64,000 bases of DNA. It comes from Clostridiales bacterium (GTDB lineage: Bacteria; Bacillota; Clostridia; Saccharofermentanales; Saccharofermentanaceae). Location of the stretch: the NCBI GenBank assembly GCA_017554745.1, contig JAFZHS010000019.1, forward strand, positions 124,001-188,000. Direction: 5' to 3'. Position 1 is the first letter of the stretch. Every line of letters begins with the position of its first letter. Position numbers and translations under genes: made by a program. Of the stretch, positions 39,908-48,506 are shown one piece after another. The notes under the pieces are model-generated. The model did no database searches. It saw only the letters and a program-made list of their open reading frames with translations, and had not been told where the DNA came from.

Positions 39908-41041
39908 ATGTGCGACGAGATCTTTTACGAACAGAGCAATAACAATTGTTGTTTCGATAAGAACGCCACTCTTGTTATCAAGCAGGAGGCTATCGTACAC
40001 AACGTTAAATATATTAAGGAGTCCACCGGCGCGAAAGTGATCGCGGTGCTCAAAGAGAACGGCTACGGCTTGGGCGTTGCCAATCTTTATCACATCATTA
40101 AGGACCAGGACATCTTTATGTATGCGGTCACGTCTTCGTGTGAAGCCATCGCTTTAAGGGAAGAAGGATGCAAGACAGATATCCTCATGCTCACTCCAAT
40201 TTCAGATTTTTGCGAACTTCTCCTGATGGTATCGCACGATGTCGTGATCGCTTTGGGCGACGAGAAGCAGCTTGATGTCTTAAGAGATATCCATGAGCTC
40301 ACGGGCAAGCGTCCGAGAGTACATGTCCAGATTGATTCGGGCCTCGGAAGATACGGCTTTAACGTCGACAATCTTCCTGACCTCAAGCACTATCGGGATT
40401 ACATCTCGATCGAGGGATGCTTTACCCATCTCGCAGGAAGCGTAAAGAGCGCATGCGACTACAAAAGAAGCGTCGAAAAGCAGGTCAAAGTCTTCAAGCA
40501 GGCCTTGGGAAAGATCAGGGCGAAGGGCATTGATACAGGCATCTGCCACATCTCCAATTCCAAGGCTGCGGTAACCTTCGGTTCATTAGGTTTTGACGCG
40601 GTAAGAGTAGGCAGCGCGATACTCGGCAAGGTCTGCGTTAAGAGCGGACTTGAAGAGGCAGTCTGGCTCGAGTCAAAAGTCTTCTCCGTCTACAACAGAC
40701 AGGAAGGCGAGCACATCGGTTACAGGGGAGAGGCAGCTCTCAAACGAGACAGCAACCTTGCAGTCGTCAGAGTAGGAACCGGCTGCGGCATCGGCCTGAT
40801 CCAGAAGGGCACTGTGGATTATACCCTGAGCAATATTTTCAAGAACATGATCAGGAAGATCAATTCCGTTCCTTATTTCTGCGTGTGGATCAACGGCAAG
40901 AAGAGCCCTGTCATCGGCCGCATCGGCGTTGCCCACATGACCGTCGACGTCACGGAGAACAAGGTCAAGGAAGGCGACGTCGTGAAGGTCCAGGTAAATC
41001 CTCTGTACGTTCATCCTTACATCAGGAGAATGGTCGTCTGA
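39908..41041 (+). CDS. Alanine racemase family protein
   Basis: 377 residues with GAGAGG before the ATG. N-terminal PLP barrel: 'KVIAVLKENGYGLGVANLYH' holds the PLP Lys (the family usually has KADAYGHG), then 'VHVQIDSGLGRYGFNVDNL', 'EGCFTHLAG' and 'CHISNSKAAVTF'. The C-terminal beta domain has 'VFSVYNRQEGEHIGYRGEAA', with the catalytic Tyr of GYxxxA, and 'VIGRIGVAHMTVDVTE', replacing the usual 'GRVCMDQ'. It would make D-alanine for peptidoglycan. The unusual PLP loop and C-terminal motif suggest a divergent or secondary racemase, perhaps of another amino acid. Confidence 0.88.
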   Translation: MCDEIFYEQSNNNCCFDKNATLVIKQEAIVHNVKYIKESTGAKVIAVLKENGYGLGVANLYHIIKDQDIFMYAVTSSCEAIALREEGCKTDILMLTPISDFCELLLMVSHDVVIALGDEKQLDVLRDIHELTGKRPRVHVQIDSGLGRYGFNVDNLPDLKHYRDYISIEGCFTHLAGSVKSACDYKRSVEKQVKVFKQALGKIRAKGIDTGICHISNSKAAVTFGSLGFDAVRVGSAILGKVCVKSGLEEAVWLESKVFSVYNRQEGEHIGYRGEAALKRDSNLAVVRVGTGCGIGLIQKGTVDYTLSNIFKNMIRKINSVPYFCVWINGKKSPVIGRIGVAHMTVDVTENKVKEGDVVKVQVNPLYVHPYIRRMVV

Positions 41042-41110
41042 CGGAAGTTCTCGCGAAGTAAAAACTCCGGATCTTATTTTCGGGCACTCAAAACAGGACA
41101 AAAGATTTAA

Positions 41111-41153
41111 ACACACTCAAAACTATTTGTTTTAATATGCTTTGGGTGTGTTA
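41111..41153. other. Hairpin upstream of the SPFKP-repeat gene
   Basis: AACACACTCAAA / TTTGGGTGTGTT stem (one mismatch) with a long AT-rich loop. It could be an operator or an attenuator; it lacks a terminal T tract. Confidence 0.5.
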
Positions 41154-41213
41154 GTATTAATGTGTACGTAAATGGCCCTGACGAGATGCTCGCAATATGA
41201 ATAGGAGCTTCAT

Positions 41214-43709
41214 ATGTTGTACAGCGAAACAAACCTGGTTAGATCTTTCGGAAAATCTATTGTCAACAAATACATCGATCCCGCTTTGGACGTTGAGGAA
41301 AAATCCGTAGACGCCCTGCTCGAGGATGTTCTCCTTGTCGAGAAGATTCCCGTCCTTAAAGACATATGTGCACCGGGCAAAACAGTCGCCGTAAGCGACA
41401 AATTTTTCTGCAAGAGACTGGTCGCTTTCATCCAGGAATTCAACAACGGCAACATCTCCCAGTACAAGATGGACAAGCACATCGACAAGCTCAAGGAAGA
41501 CCAGAAATTAGACTCCGAATATGAGCAGGTCCTCCTCCTTATCGAGCAGTGCAGCCAGGCATCCCAGGCCAAATATCTCGCAAGATTTTATCAGTCTTAC
41601 TGGAACGGCGATTACGATTGGGAAGCATTCCGCGAGATCGCAGACGCCAACCAGAGAATGTTTGACTGCGACTACGCTGTCCTCCAGTCCGTCGCAGGCG
41701 CATCCGCAGCTTCCGGCAAGGAATCTTCCATAAGCCGTCTCGCATCTCTCGGCCTCATCGTCGACCAGAGAGCCAAGGGTGACGGCCTGTCGCTTTCCGA
41801 ATTCGGCATCGAGTTCGCAAAGGGCCTCGACGCCAAAAAGAAGACCACGAGAAGGTCTGCCACCGGCTCGAAAAAGCCCAGCATCAACGAAGACCTTTTC
41901 TCCGGCAGACTCTTCTCCTCCGACAAGACCGAAGAGCCCAAGCCCGCCACTGTGGACACGACTGATCCCGAAGTATTCAAGAACATGGACATCGACGACG
42001 CGTTCGCGCTTCTTGCCGCAGCGCCCAGTCCGTTCAAGCCTCTGGATTCAGAGCCCGTCGAATCTACCCGCGCAAAGATCACGCCCGAAGCACCCAAGCC
42101 TGCTTTCGAGCCTGCAGCTTCCAAGCCTGCATTTGAGTCCGCAGCTACCAAGCCTGCATTCGAGTCCGCAGTTTCCAAGGCTAAGACCGAGCCTGAGGTT
42201 TCCAATGCCAAGCTCGTTACCGAAGCTCCGAAAACAAGACCCGGCACCTCCAGGTCCAAGACAGAGTCTTCCGCTTCCAAGACGAAGAGCACTCCCAAGC
42301 CGGCCTTCGATCCTAAGGACACATCCCAAATGGGCGTCAAGCAGTTAAGACCGATCATCAACACGGAAAACGATTCGCCTTATGCTTCATCACCCATGGC
42401 ATCAGACGGCTCCAGTCCGTTCAAGCCGGCCAAGCCCAAGAAGATCGAAGCAGACGCACCCAAGACGAAGACCACAAGATCCAAGTCAGCATCCGCAACT
42501 GCTGACATTCCTGACGACAATAATCCTTTCAGAGCGGCAGCAAATTCCGAGAGCAAGACTCCCAAGTCAGCAGAGAACAGCCCGTTCAAGCCGATCGGTG
42601 CTCCTGCAGCTTCCGAGACTTCAAGTCCGTTCATGCCCGCTGCTTCCAAGCCCGAGCCCGTTGCTAAGGCTGTTGAGCCGAGTCCGTTTAAACCGGCTGC
42701 TATTAAGGCGGAGCCTGCAGCTAAGCCTGTAGAGCCGAGTCCGTTCAAGCCGTTGACAGCCGCAAAGCCTGAGCCTGCTGCAAAGTCTGTTGAGCCGAGT
42801 CCGTTTAAACCTGCTCCCGCGAAGAAGTCTGAGCCCGCAGCACCTAAGTCTGCTGAGCCCAATCCGTTTAAGCCCCTTGGCGTAACAAAGACTGAAGCAC
42901 CTGCAGCTGAGCCCAGTCCGTTCAAGCCGTTGACAGCCGCAAAGCCTGAGCCTGCTGCAAAGGCTGCTGAGCCTAGTCCGTTCAAGCCGGCTCCCGCGAA
43001 GAAGTCTGAGCCCGCAGCACCTAAAGCTGCTGAACCCAGTCCGTTTAAGCCTCTTGGCGCAACGAAGACTGAAGCGCCTGCAGCTGAGCCCAGTCCGTTC
43101 AAGCCTTTAGGCGGTACAGAAGCACCCAAGGCTGCTGAACCTGCTAGTCCGTTTAAGCCTTTCGGCGCCATGGCATCTGCGCCTGAAGCACCTGCAGCCG
43201 AGACGGCAAGCGCAGCTCCTTTCAAGCCTTTCGGCAACATAAATCAGGATCCGCCGGTACACATCGAAGCCGCCAATCCGAATATGTTCAACATGGGCAG
43301 TGTGTCCCATCCCGATTCCGACTCGTCCAAGGGTACGTCCAAGGGTACGTCCAAGGGCACGTCCAAGCTCGGCTCATTCATGTCCATGGATGACGACGAA
43401 GTGCTCCACCAGGACAAGGAGACCGGCAAGCTCGGTTCTTACATGTCGATGGACGAAGGCGAGGACACAGGCGAGAGGCTCCCTCAGAGATCCGAGAGCT
43501 CGACAAATTATTTCGCGATGAGCTCGGCAAGTTCCGCATCGTCGCAGCTGTCATCTTCCGCTGCGAACCCGTTCAAGCCCATGAAGCCTGCCAATTCAGC
43601 AAGCTCTTCGAGGGGCGGAAACCCGAGTCCGTTCAAGCCGGCCACACCCGATAAGCCCGAGGACGGCGCACCGGCCAATCCCAGTCCGTTCAAGCCGCTG
43701 GGTTCGTAA
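41214..43709 (+). CDS. 831-residue protein with SPFKP repeats
   Basis: GGAG precedes the ATG. Residues 1-~160 form a helical domain ('LVRSFGKSIVNKYIDPALDV', 'FCKRLVAFIQEFNNGNISQY') that reminds me of small unknown proteins carried by phages and Firmicutes elements. From ~265 on the protein is low-complexity Pro/Ala/Lys/Glu with about 17 copies of (S/N/A)PFKP at intervals of ~18-25 residues, and a block of four GTSK units (43326-43373). It ends in SPFKPLGS. No signal peptide or membrane helix. The repeats look like spaced short linear motifs for a partner protein; whether intracellular scaffold or effector is unknown. Confidence 0.85.
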   Translation: MLYSETNLVRSFGKSIVNKYIDPALDVEEKSVDALLEDVLLVEKIPVLKDICAPGKTVAVSDKFFCKRLVAFIQEFNNGNISQYKMDKHIDKLKEDQKLDSEYEQVLLLIEQCSQASQAKYLARFYQSYWNGDYDWEAFREIADANQRMFDCDYAVLQSVAGASAASGKESSISRLASLGLIVDQRAKGDGLSLSEFGIEFAKGLDAKKKTTRRSATGSKKPSINEDLFSGRLFSSDKTEEPKPATVDTTDPEVFKNMDIDDAFALLAAAPSPFKPLDSEPVESTRAKITPEAPKPAFEPAASKPAFESAATKPAFESAVSKAKTEPEVSNAKLVTEAPKTRPGTSRSKTESSASKTKSTPKPAFDPKDTSQMGVKQLRPIINTENDSPYASSPMASDGSSPFKPAKPKKIEADAPKTKTTRSKSASATADIPDDNNPFRAAANSESKTPKSAENSPFKPIGAPAASETSSPFMPAASKPEPVAKAVEPSPFKPAAIKAEPAAKPVEPSPFKPLTAAKPEPAAKSVEPSPFKPAPAKKSEPAAPKSAEPNPFKPLGVTKTEAPAAEPSPFKPLTAAKPEPAAKAAEPSPFKPAPAKKSEPAAPKAAEPSPFKPLGATKTEAPAAEPSPFKPLGGTEAPKAAEPASPFKPFGAMASAPEAPAAETASAAPFKPFGNINQDPPVHIEAANPNMFNMGSVSHPDSDSSKGTSKGTSKGTSKLGSFMSMDDDEVLHQDKETGKLGSYMSMDEGEDTGERLPQRSESSTNYFAMSSASSASSQLSSSAANPFKPMKPANSASSSRGGNPSPFKPATPDKPEDGAPANPSPFKPLGS

Positions 43710-43730
43710 AGTAAAGCTAAGCAAAATAAA

Positions 43731-43755
43731 AGGCGCAGTGTATGCGCCTTTTTTG
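43731..43755 (+). terminator. Terminator after the SPFKP gene
   Basis: GGCGCA / TGCGCC stem with a GTGTA loop and six T. Confidence 0.88.
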
Positions 43756-43895
43756 TGTCTGGTGGTTCCGTGAATTCTATTTGATTGGCGATTCCCGCCG
43801 GAGTGCCTGTTTCAGGGATCAAAATAGGCAATCCAGCGTAACTGGGCTGGTAGACGGCCTGGTGTTTATAACCGACCCGGTCCGCATTCATAAGT

Positions 43896-43984
43896 TGTAT
43901 TTTTTTGCGAAAAAAGTAGCGGAAAAATACAGGTTTTCCGCATTTTCTGTATTTTTTGGCGCGGTTTTAAGAGGAAAAATACAG
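43896..43984. repeat. Two-hairpin intergenic array (CTGTATTT class)
   Basis: TGTATTTTT/AAAAATACA (43896-43931) and CTGTATTTTT/AAAAATACAG (43947-43984), period 51. Loops carry GCGAAAA and CGCGGTTTT. The rest of 43756-44056 shows no gene; the long rightward ORF there is antisense to the XRE gene. Confidence 0.78.
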
Positions 43985-44056
43985 AAAGTGGCGTACGGCA
44001 TACGGGCGGCTCAGCGCGCGGCGGGTCAGATTGTGGCTAATGCGATGCGCCCGCTA

Positions 44057-44656
44057 TCACCCAAGCCCTGCCATCCTTACCATTATCCCGGGCAGGACAA
44101 ATGTCATGAAGAGCAGGATGACCACTGCGAGCACGACCCAGACCGTGATGGTGATGCGGATGAGCTTCTTGTTGCGGTCGCGGCTCATTTTGCCTTTGAG
44201 CTGGAGGCCTGCGAGGATGGTGTTGATCGCGAAAATGCCGCCGGCGAGGATCAGCAGGAAGGGCGTGAGGACCATGTCGGTGTCCCACATGTAATTGATG
44301 AAATATATGATCATCGATGCGACCGAGACGATCAGCATGCCCTGGCCGCAGACGTATACCTTCTTCAGGATCTTCGCCTTATCGGCCTCGGTGTATTCGG
44401 CCACCATTTCCAAAGTTTCTTTCATGTCTTCGTTCATTTTCTCACTCTCTCTTTCTCCGCGCAGAAGTTCGCGGATGTCAATGTCGTAAAAGTCTGCCAG
44501 CTCGATCATCATGCTGATGTCGGGCATGGTGTTACCGTTCTCCCATCTTGAGACTGATCTCGATGAGATGTTGAACTTGTCTGCCAGCTGTTCCTGCGAC
44601 AGATTGTGTTCTTTGCGAAGTTCCTTCAGGAGATTTCCGATCTTGATCTGGTCCAT
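44057..44656 (-). CDS. XRE regulator with C-terminal membrane domain
   Basis: 199 residues; the start is the ATG after AAAGGAGG on the minus strand (a longer frame to 44707 is not needed). Residues 3-65 are a helix-turn-helix ('GNLLKELRKEHNLSQEQLAD', 'SSRSVSRWENGNTMPDIS'). After a charged helical linker (70-105) come three to four membrane helices. Membrane-tethered XRE proteins of this plan are frequent in clostridia and probably sense envelope change. Regulon unknown. Confidence 0.9.
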   Translation of the reverse strand: MDQIKIGNLLKELRKEHNLSQEQLADKFNISSRSVSRWENGNTMPDISMMIELADFYDIDIRELLRGERESEKMNEDMKETLEMVAEYTEADKAKILKKVYVCGQGMLIVSVASMIIYFINYMWDTDMVLTPFLLILAGGIFAINTILAGLQLKGKMSRDRNKKLIRITITVWVVLAVVILLFMTFVLPGIMVRMAGLG

Positions 44657-44772
44657 AAGGGCCTCCTTTCGACCTGGATGGTAGCACCGGGCCTGCTCGA
44701 AAAACACGACAGAGAGTGAGAGTTGCCGGATTTTCTAATATCAGACAGATGTGTCGGGTATATTTTAGCATG

Positions 44773-44842
44773 ACGGGCGAGCGAAAAAGCCGAGATTACC
44801 CGTATGCATCTTTTTCGAAGAATTCTCGAAAAAAGATGCATA
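44773..44842. repeat. Degenerate ACGGG hairpin joined to a TATGCATC hairpin
   Basis: ACGGG...GCGAAAAAG...CCCGT (44773-44803) keeps the arms and loop of the 63-bp array units but has lost the inner AAA. It shares its last base with TATGCATCTTTTTCGA / TCGAAAAAAGATGCATA (44803-44842), a near-perfect stem around AGAATTC with one bulged A. Confidence 0.65.
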
Positions 44843-44909
44843 GCCCAACCCGCAGGGTTTTCCCACACAAAGATGCCGCCCCCAAACGCTAATAATCAAC
44901 GCGATTTTA

Positions 44910-44938
44910 TTGACGACCATATTGGATTTTTGTATAAT
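44910..44938 (+). promoter_or_regulatory. Strong promoter of the structured RNA
   Basis: TTGACG (44910-44915), 17 bases, TATAAT (44933-44938). Transcription should begin near 44945. Confidence 0.85.
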
Positions 44939-44944
44939 TCCGTT

Positions 44945-45307
44945 GTTTTTAAAACAAACACATCAAGAATAGACAATGTTCTTCAGAGTCTATGGTGATT
45001 TACGGGACCACTCCCACAAGGAGTCGAGGCCATACGGACAGCCGGGTCCACTGCCGATGATCGGTCTTCCGATCTATTGATTGAGTTAAAAGCTCAGTTT
45101 TATAAGTTGGTTACTTTATAACCGAAATGCGTAATTTGCGCAGACTTGTGAAATGGTCAATAAGAGTAGTAAAAGTAGTATTGCTATATAGACTCTAGAT
45201 ACTTGAATTCTTCGCCGGGGGAGTATACGCACTCCTTAAGTGAGGAGTACAAAGACCATATTGAGATCTAAGCGCAAGTTGTGAATTACAGCTTGCGCTT
45301 TTGTTTT
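44945..45307 (+). ncRNA. Structured RNA, possibly raiA-class, before the polyamine operon
   Basis: About 360 nt from a near-consensus promoter to an intrinsic terminator, with no ORF. A 9-bp long-range stem (44985-44993 with 45188-45196) closes a 212-nt domain. Inside are TATGG/CCATA, ACTCC/GGAGT (loop CACAA), a GGACC/GGTCC pairing that crosses the TATGG stem as a pseudoknot, GATCGG/CCGATC, GAG/CTC and GGTT/AACC hairpins. A second part (45152-45259) is closed by AATGGTC/GACCATATT. The 212-nt size and the 'GGTGATTTACGGGACC' block remind me of the raiA motif of Bacillota, but I cannot check this. It may instead be a leader that attenuates the decarboxylase gene. Confidence 0.75.
45271..45307 (+). 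terminator. Intrinsic terminator between the RNA and the decarboxylase gene
   Basis: AGCGCAAG / CTTGCGCT stem with extra TGT/ACA pairs, followed by TTTTGTTTT. It ends one base before the GAGGTGG ribosome binding site, so it could act as an attenuator. Confidence 0.9.
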
Positions 45308-45317
45308 GAGGTGGAGT

Positions 45318-46772
45318 ATGGAAAGAACAGAGTTGGATCAGACAAGGGCTCCGATCTATGAGGCGCTCGAAAAGTTCCGCGAGATGCGTGTCGTTCCTTT
45401 TGACGTGCCGGGACATAAGCACGGCAAGGGCAATCCGGAGCTCACGGCGTTCCTGGGCGAGAAGTGCGTCGGCGTCGATGTCAACAGCATGAAGCCTTTG
45501 GATAATCTGTGCCATCCGGTATCGGTCATTCATGAAGCCGAGATCCTTGCGGCAGACGCGTTCGGCGCGAGCCACGCTTTCCTCATGGTAGGCGGCACGA
45601 CGAGCTCGGTGCAGAGCATGGTGCTCTCATGCTGCAAACAGGGCGACAAGATCATACTTCCCAGAAATGTGCACAGAAGCGTTATCAATGCGCTGGTCCT
45701 CTGCGGCGCCATCCCCGTTTACGTTAATCCCGACGTTGACCACCGTCTCGGTATCTCTCTCGGAATGAGCCGCGACAAGGTAAAGGCTGCAATCGACGCG
45801 AATCCCGATGCTGTTGCGGTACTGGTCAACAATCCTACATATTACGGTATCTGCAGTGACCTCCGCGCCATCGTTAAGATGGCTCACGATGCGGGCATGC
45901 TCTGCCTTGCTGATGAGGCACACGGCACGCACTTTTATTTCGGTGAGAACATGCCTGTTTCCGCGATGCGCGCGGGCGCAGACATGGCTGCCGTCTCGAT
46001 GCATAAGTCAGGCGGAAGTCTCACGCAGTCAAGCCTTCTTCTCATCGGCGAGAACGTAAGCGAGAGGCACGTGCGCCAGATTATCAATCTTACGCAGACA
46101 ACATCGGGCAGTTATCTCCTGATGTCGAGCCTTGATATAAGCAGAAGAAATCTGGCGCTCCGCGGAAAAGAAGTCTTCCGCAAAGTCGTCGAGATGGCAG
46201 AGTATGCCAGGGAAGAGATCAACGCTGTCGGAGGTTATTACGCTTACGGCAGGGAGCTCATCAACGGCGATTCTATTTTTGATTTCGATCCCACCAAGCT
46301 CAGCGTCCACACGAGGGACATCGGCCTTGCGGGCATCGAAGTCTACGACATTTTAAGAGACGAATACGACATCCAGATCGAGTTCGGCGACATCGGAAAT
46401 ATCCTCGCGTACCTTTCGATCGGCGACAGGATGCAGGAGCTCGAGCGCCTCGTCAGCGCTCTTGCCGAGATCCGCAGAAGATACAAGAAAGATCCGGACG
46501 GCCTGCTCAGTCAGGAGTATATCGATCCCGAAGTCGTATGCAGTCCGCAGGAGGCTTTCTATTCGAAGAAGAAGAGCGTCCCGATCGAAGAGAGCGTCGG
46601 TCAGGTCTGCAGCGAATTCGTTATGTGCTATCCGCCGGGAATCCCGATCCTCGCGCCCGGCGAGAGGATCACGTCTAACATTCTGGACTACATCCTCTAC
46701 GCAAAGGAGAAGGGCTGTTCGATGACAGGCTCTGAGGATCCGGATATTAACAATCTTAACGTTCTGATATAA
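45318..46772 (+). CDS. speA: Orn/Lys/Arg decarboxylase, probably arginine decarboxylase
   Basis: 484 residues; the start is the ATG after GAGGTGG (an upstream TTG frame is shorter than the leader allows). Fold-I PLP decarboxylase: 'FDVPGHKHGKGNPEL' at the N-terminus, 'LADEAHGTHFYFG' (PLP-contact Asp and His), 'AAVSMHKSGGSLTQSS' (PLP Lys), and C-terminal 'CYPPGIPILAPGERI'. The length fits the compact Bacillus SpeA type, not the ~700-residue enterobacterial forms. Agmatinase three genes on supports arginine as substrate (arginine to agmatine). First gene of the polyamine operon; lysine cannot be strictly excluded. Confidence 0.92.
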   Translation: MERTELDQTRAPIYEALEKFREMRVVPFDVPGHKHGKGNPELTAFLGEKCVGVDVNSMKPLDNLCHPVSVIHEAEILAADAFGASHAFLMVGGTTSSVQSMVLSCCKQGDKIILPRNVHRSVINALVLCGAIPVYVNPDVDHRLGISLGMSRDKVKAAIDANPDAVAVLVNNPTYYGICSDLRAIVKMAHDAGMLCLADEAHGTHFYFGENMPVSAMRAGADMAAVSMHKSGGSLTQSSLLLIGENVSERHVRQIINLTQTTSGSYLLMSSLDISRRNLALRGKEVFRKVVEMAEYAREEINAVGGYYAYGRELINGDSIFDFDPTKLSVHTRDIGLAGIEVYDILRDEYDIQIEFGDIGNILAYLSIGDRMQELERLVSALAEIRRRYKKDPDGLLSQEYIDPEVVCSPQEAFYSKKKSVPIEESVGQVCSEFVMCYPPGIPILAPGERITSNILDYILYAKEKGCSMTGSEDPDINNLNVLI

Positions 46773-46785
46773 GGAGGGGTATCTT

Positions 46786-47640
46786 ATGAATCTTTGGTTC
46801 AGTGAATATCATGCGCCTGACGTAAGGCACAGTCTTCGCGTAACGAGACATCTGTATTCGGGCAAGAGCGATTACCAGCAGATCGATATTTTCGATACGC
46901 CCGAATTCGGAAAAGTGCTGGCGCTCGACGGAGACGTAATGCTTACAGAGCGCGACGAGTTTATCTACAACGAGATGATCACGCACATCCCGATGTCCGT
47001 GCATCCCAACGTCCAGGACGTCCTCGTCATCGGCGCGGGCGACGGCGGTGTCGTCAAGGAGCTCACGAGATACGAGAGCGTTAAGCGCATTGACCTGGTC
47101 GAAATGGACCCCCAGGTTATCGAGGCATGCCGCACATATCTTCCCGAGAACGCATGCAAGCTCGATGACACGCGCGTGCATATCTACTTCGATAACGCAC
47201 TGAGATTTATCAGAAGATCGAGCGACGAATATGATCTCATTATCGTTGACTCCAACGATCCTTTCGGACCTTCCGAAGGCTACTTCACGAGGGAGTTTTA
47301 CGGCATCTGCTACAACGCGTTAAGATCAGACGGCATCATGGTAAACCAGCAGGGAAGCCCTTTCTATAAGCACGACGCAGAGGCGATGCAGAGGAGCCAC
47401 AAGAGGATCGTAAACACGTTCCCGATAAGCCGCGTGTACCAGGCGCACATCCCGACGTACGCTGCGGGATATTGGCTTTTCGGTTTCGCGAGCAAGAAAT
47501 ATCACCCGATCAATGACTTCGATGAAGAGCGCTGGAAAAGCCTTCATCTCAGCACCAAATACTATACGACCAAGCTGCACATAGGCTCGTTCTATCTGCC
47601 GGCTTATCTCGAGAAAATGTTAATGGAGGTGGAATCGTGA
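46786..47640 (+). CDS. speE: Spermidine synthase (polyamine aminopropyltransferase)
   Basis: 284 residues with AAGGAGGGG before the ATG. Family blocks: 'GKVLALDGDVMLTERDEFIY', the nucleotide-binding glycine loop 'VLVIGAGDGGVVKEL', 'IDLVEMDPQVIE' and the catalytic 'IIVDSNDPFGPSEGYFTREF' (usually DSTDP). It transfers the aminopropyl group of decarboxylated SAM to putrescine. A SAM decarboxylase (speD) is not in the window. Fourteen bases after speA and overlapping speB by 4 bases. Confidence 0.93.
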   Translation: MNLWFSEYHAPDVRHSLRVTRHLYSGKSDYQQIDIFDTPEFGKVLALDGDVMLTERDEFIYNEMITHIPMSVHPNVQDVLVIGAGDGGVVKELTRYESVKRIDLVEMDPQVIEACRTYLPENACKLDDTRVHIYFDNALRFIRRSSDEYDLIIVDSNDPFGPSEGYFTREFYGICYNALRSDGIMVNQQGSPFYKHDAEAMQRSHKRIVNTFPISRVYQAHIPTYAAGYWLFGFASKKYHPINDFDEERWKSLHLSTKYYTTKLHIGSFYLPAYLEKMLMEVES

Positions 47641-48491
47641 AAAAGAATGTAGAGACCTTTATCGGCTGCGATTCTGAGTACGAAGAATCTTCCATCGTGC
47701 TCTTCGGCGCGCCCTTTGATTCCACTACGAGCTTTCGCCCCGGCGCGAGATTCGGCAGTTCCGCGATCCGCCACGAGAGCTTTGGAATAGAGACTTACAG
47801 CCCTTATCAGGACAAGGACCTGACGGATCTTAAAGTCTTTGACTGCGGCGACTTGGAGCTCTGCTTCGGTTCACCTGAGGCAGCACTTAGAGATATCGAG
47901 AACCACACGCGCACGATCTTAAACGACGGCAAGCTGCCCATCATGATCGGCGGCGAGCACCTCGTGACTTTTGGCAGCTTCAAGGCGGTCTTTGAGAAGT
48001 ATCCGGATGTGGAGATTATTCATTTCGATGCACACTGCGATCTGAGAGACGACTATCTCGGAGCAAAGCTCAGCCATGCGTGCGTATTGAGAAGATGCTA
48101 TGAGCTCGTGGGCGATAACAAGATCCACCAGTTCTGCATCAGGAGCGGTGAGCGCGAGGAGTTCCTTTTCGCGGAAGGTCACACGGACATGCATAAGTTT
48201 AATTTCGACGGACTGAAGGAAGTCTGCGAAGAGCTTAGCAAAAACAACACGCCGGTGTATTTCACGATCGATCTTGACTGCATGGATCCGTCCGTTTTCT
48301 GCGGCACGGGTACGCCCGAAGCAGGCGGCGTAAGCTTCATGGAATTGCTTAATGCGATCCTTGAAGTAAGCAAGACAAATATAGTCGGCGCAGACATCAA
48401 CGAACTCGCGCCGATGCTTGATACCAGCGGCGCTTCAACGGCCGTCGCGTGCAAGACATTAAGAGAATTGATCCTTTCCATAAACGCATAA
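47637..48491 (+). CDS. speB: Agmatinase
   Basis: 284 residues; GTG start inside the speE stop (GTGA), GGAGG upstream. The ureohydrolase metal site is complete: His of 'IMIGGEHLVTFG', the Asp/His/Asp of 'IIHFDAHCDLRDDYLG', and the two Asp of 'FTIDLDCMDPSVFCGTGTPE'. It would hydrolyse agmatine to putrescine and urea with two Mn2+. Position between speA, speE and the carboxyspermidine genes marks agmatinase rather than arginase, though formiminoglutamase-like relatives exist. Confidence 0.94.
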   Translation: MKKNVETFIGCDSEYEESSIVLFGAPFDSTTSFRPGARFGSSAIRHESFGIETYSPYQDKDLTDLKVFDCGDLELCFGSPEAALRDIENHTRTILNDGKLPIMIGGEHLVTFGSFKAVFEKYPDVEIIHFDAHCDLRDDYLGAKLSHACVLRRCYELVGDNKIHQFCIRSGEREEFLFAEGHTDMHKFNFDGLKEVCEELSKNNTPVYFTIDLDCMDPSVFCGTGTPEAGGVSFMELLNAILEVSKTNIVGADINELAPMLDTSGASTAVACKTLRELILSINA

Positions 48492-48506
48492 ACAGGAGGT
48501 GCAGAA

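Noticed and set aside
41672..43240. Leftward Gly/Leu-rich ORFs over the SPFKP gene
   Set aside because: Mirror translations of the repeat DNA; no start signals.
44945..45307. tmRNA, RNase P or SRP RNA
   Set aside because: None of the hallmark blocks of these RNAs (tag ORF and tRNA-like ends, GAGGAAAGTCC, SRP tetraloop domain) is present.
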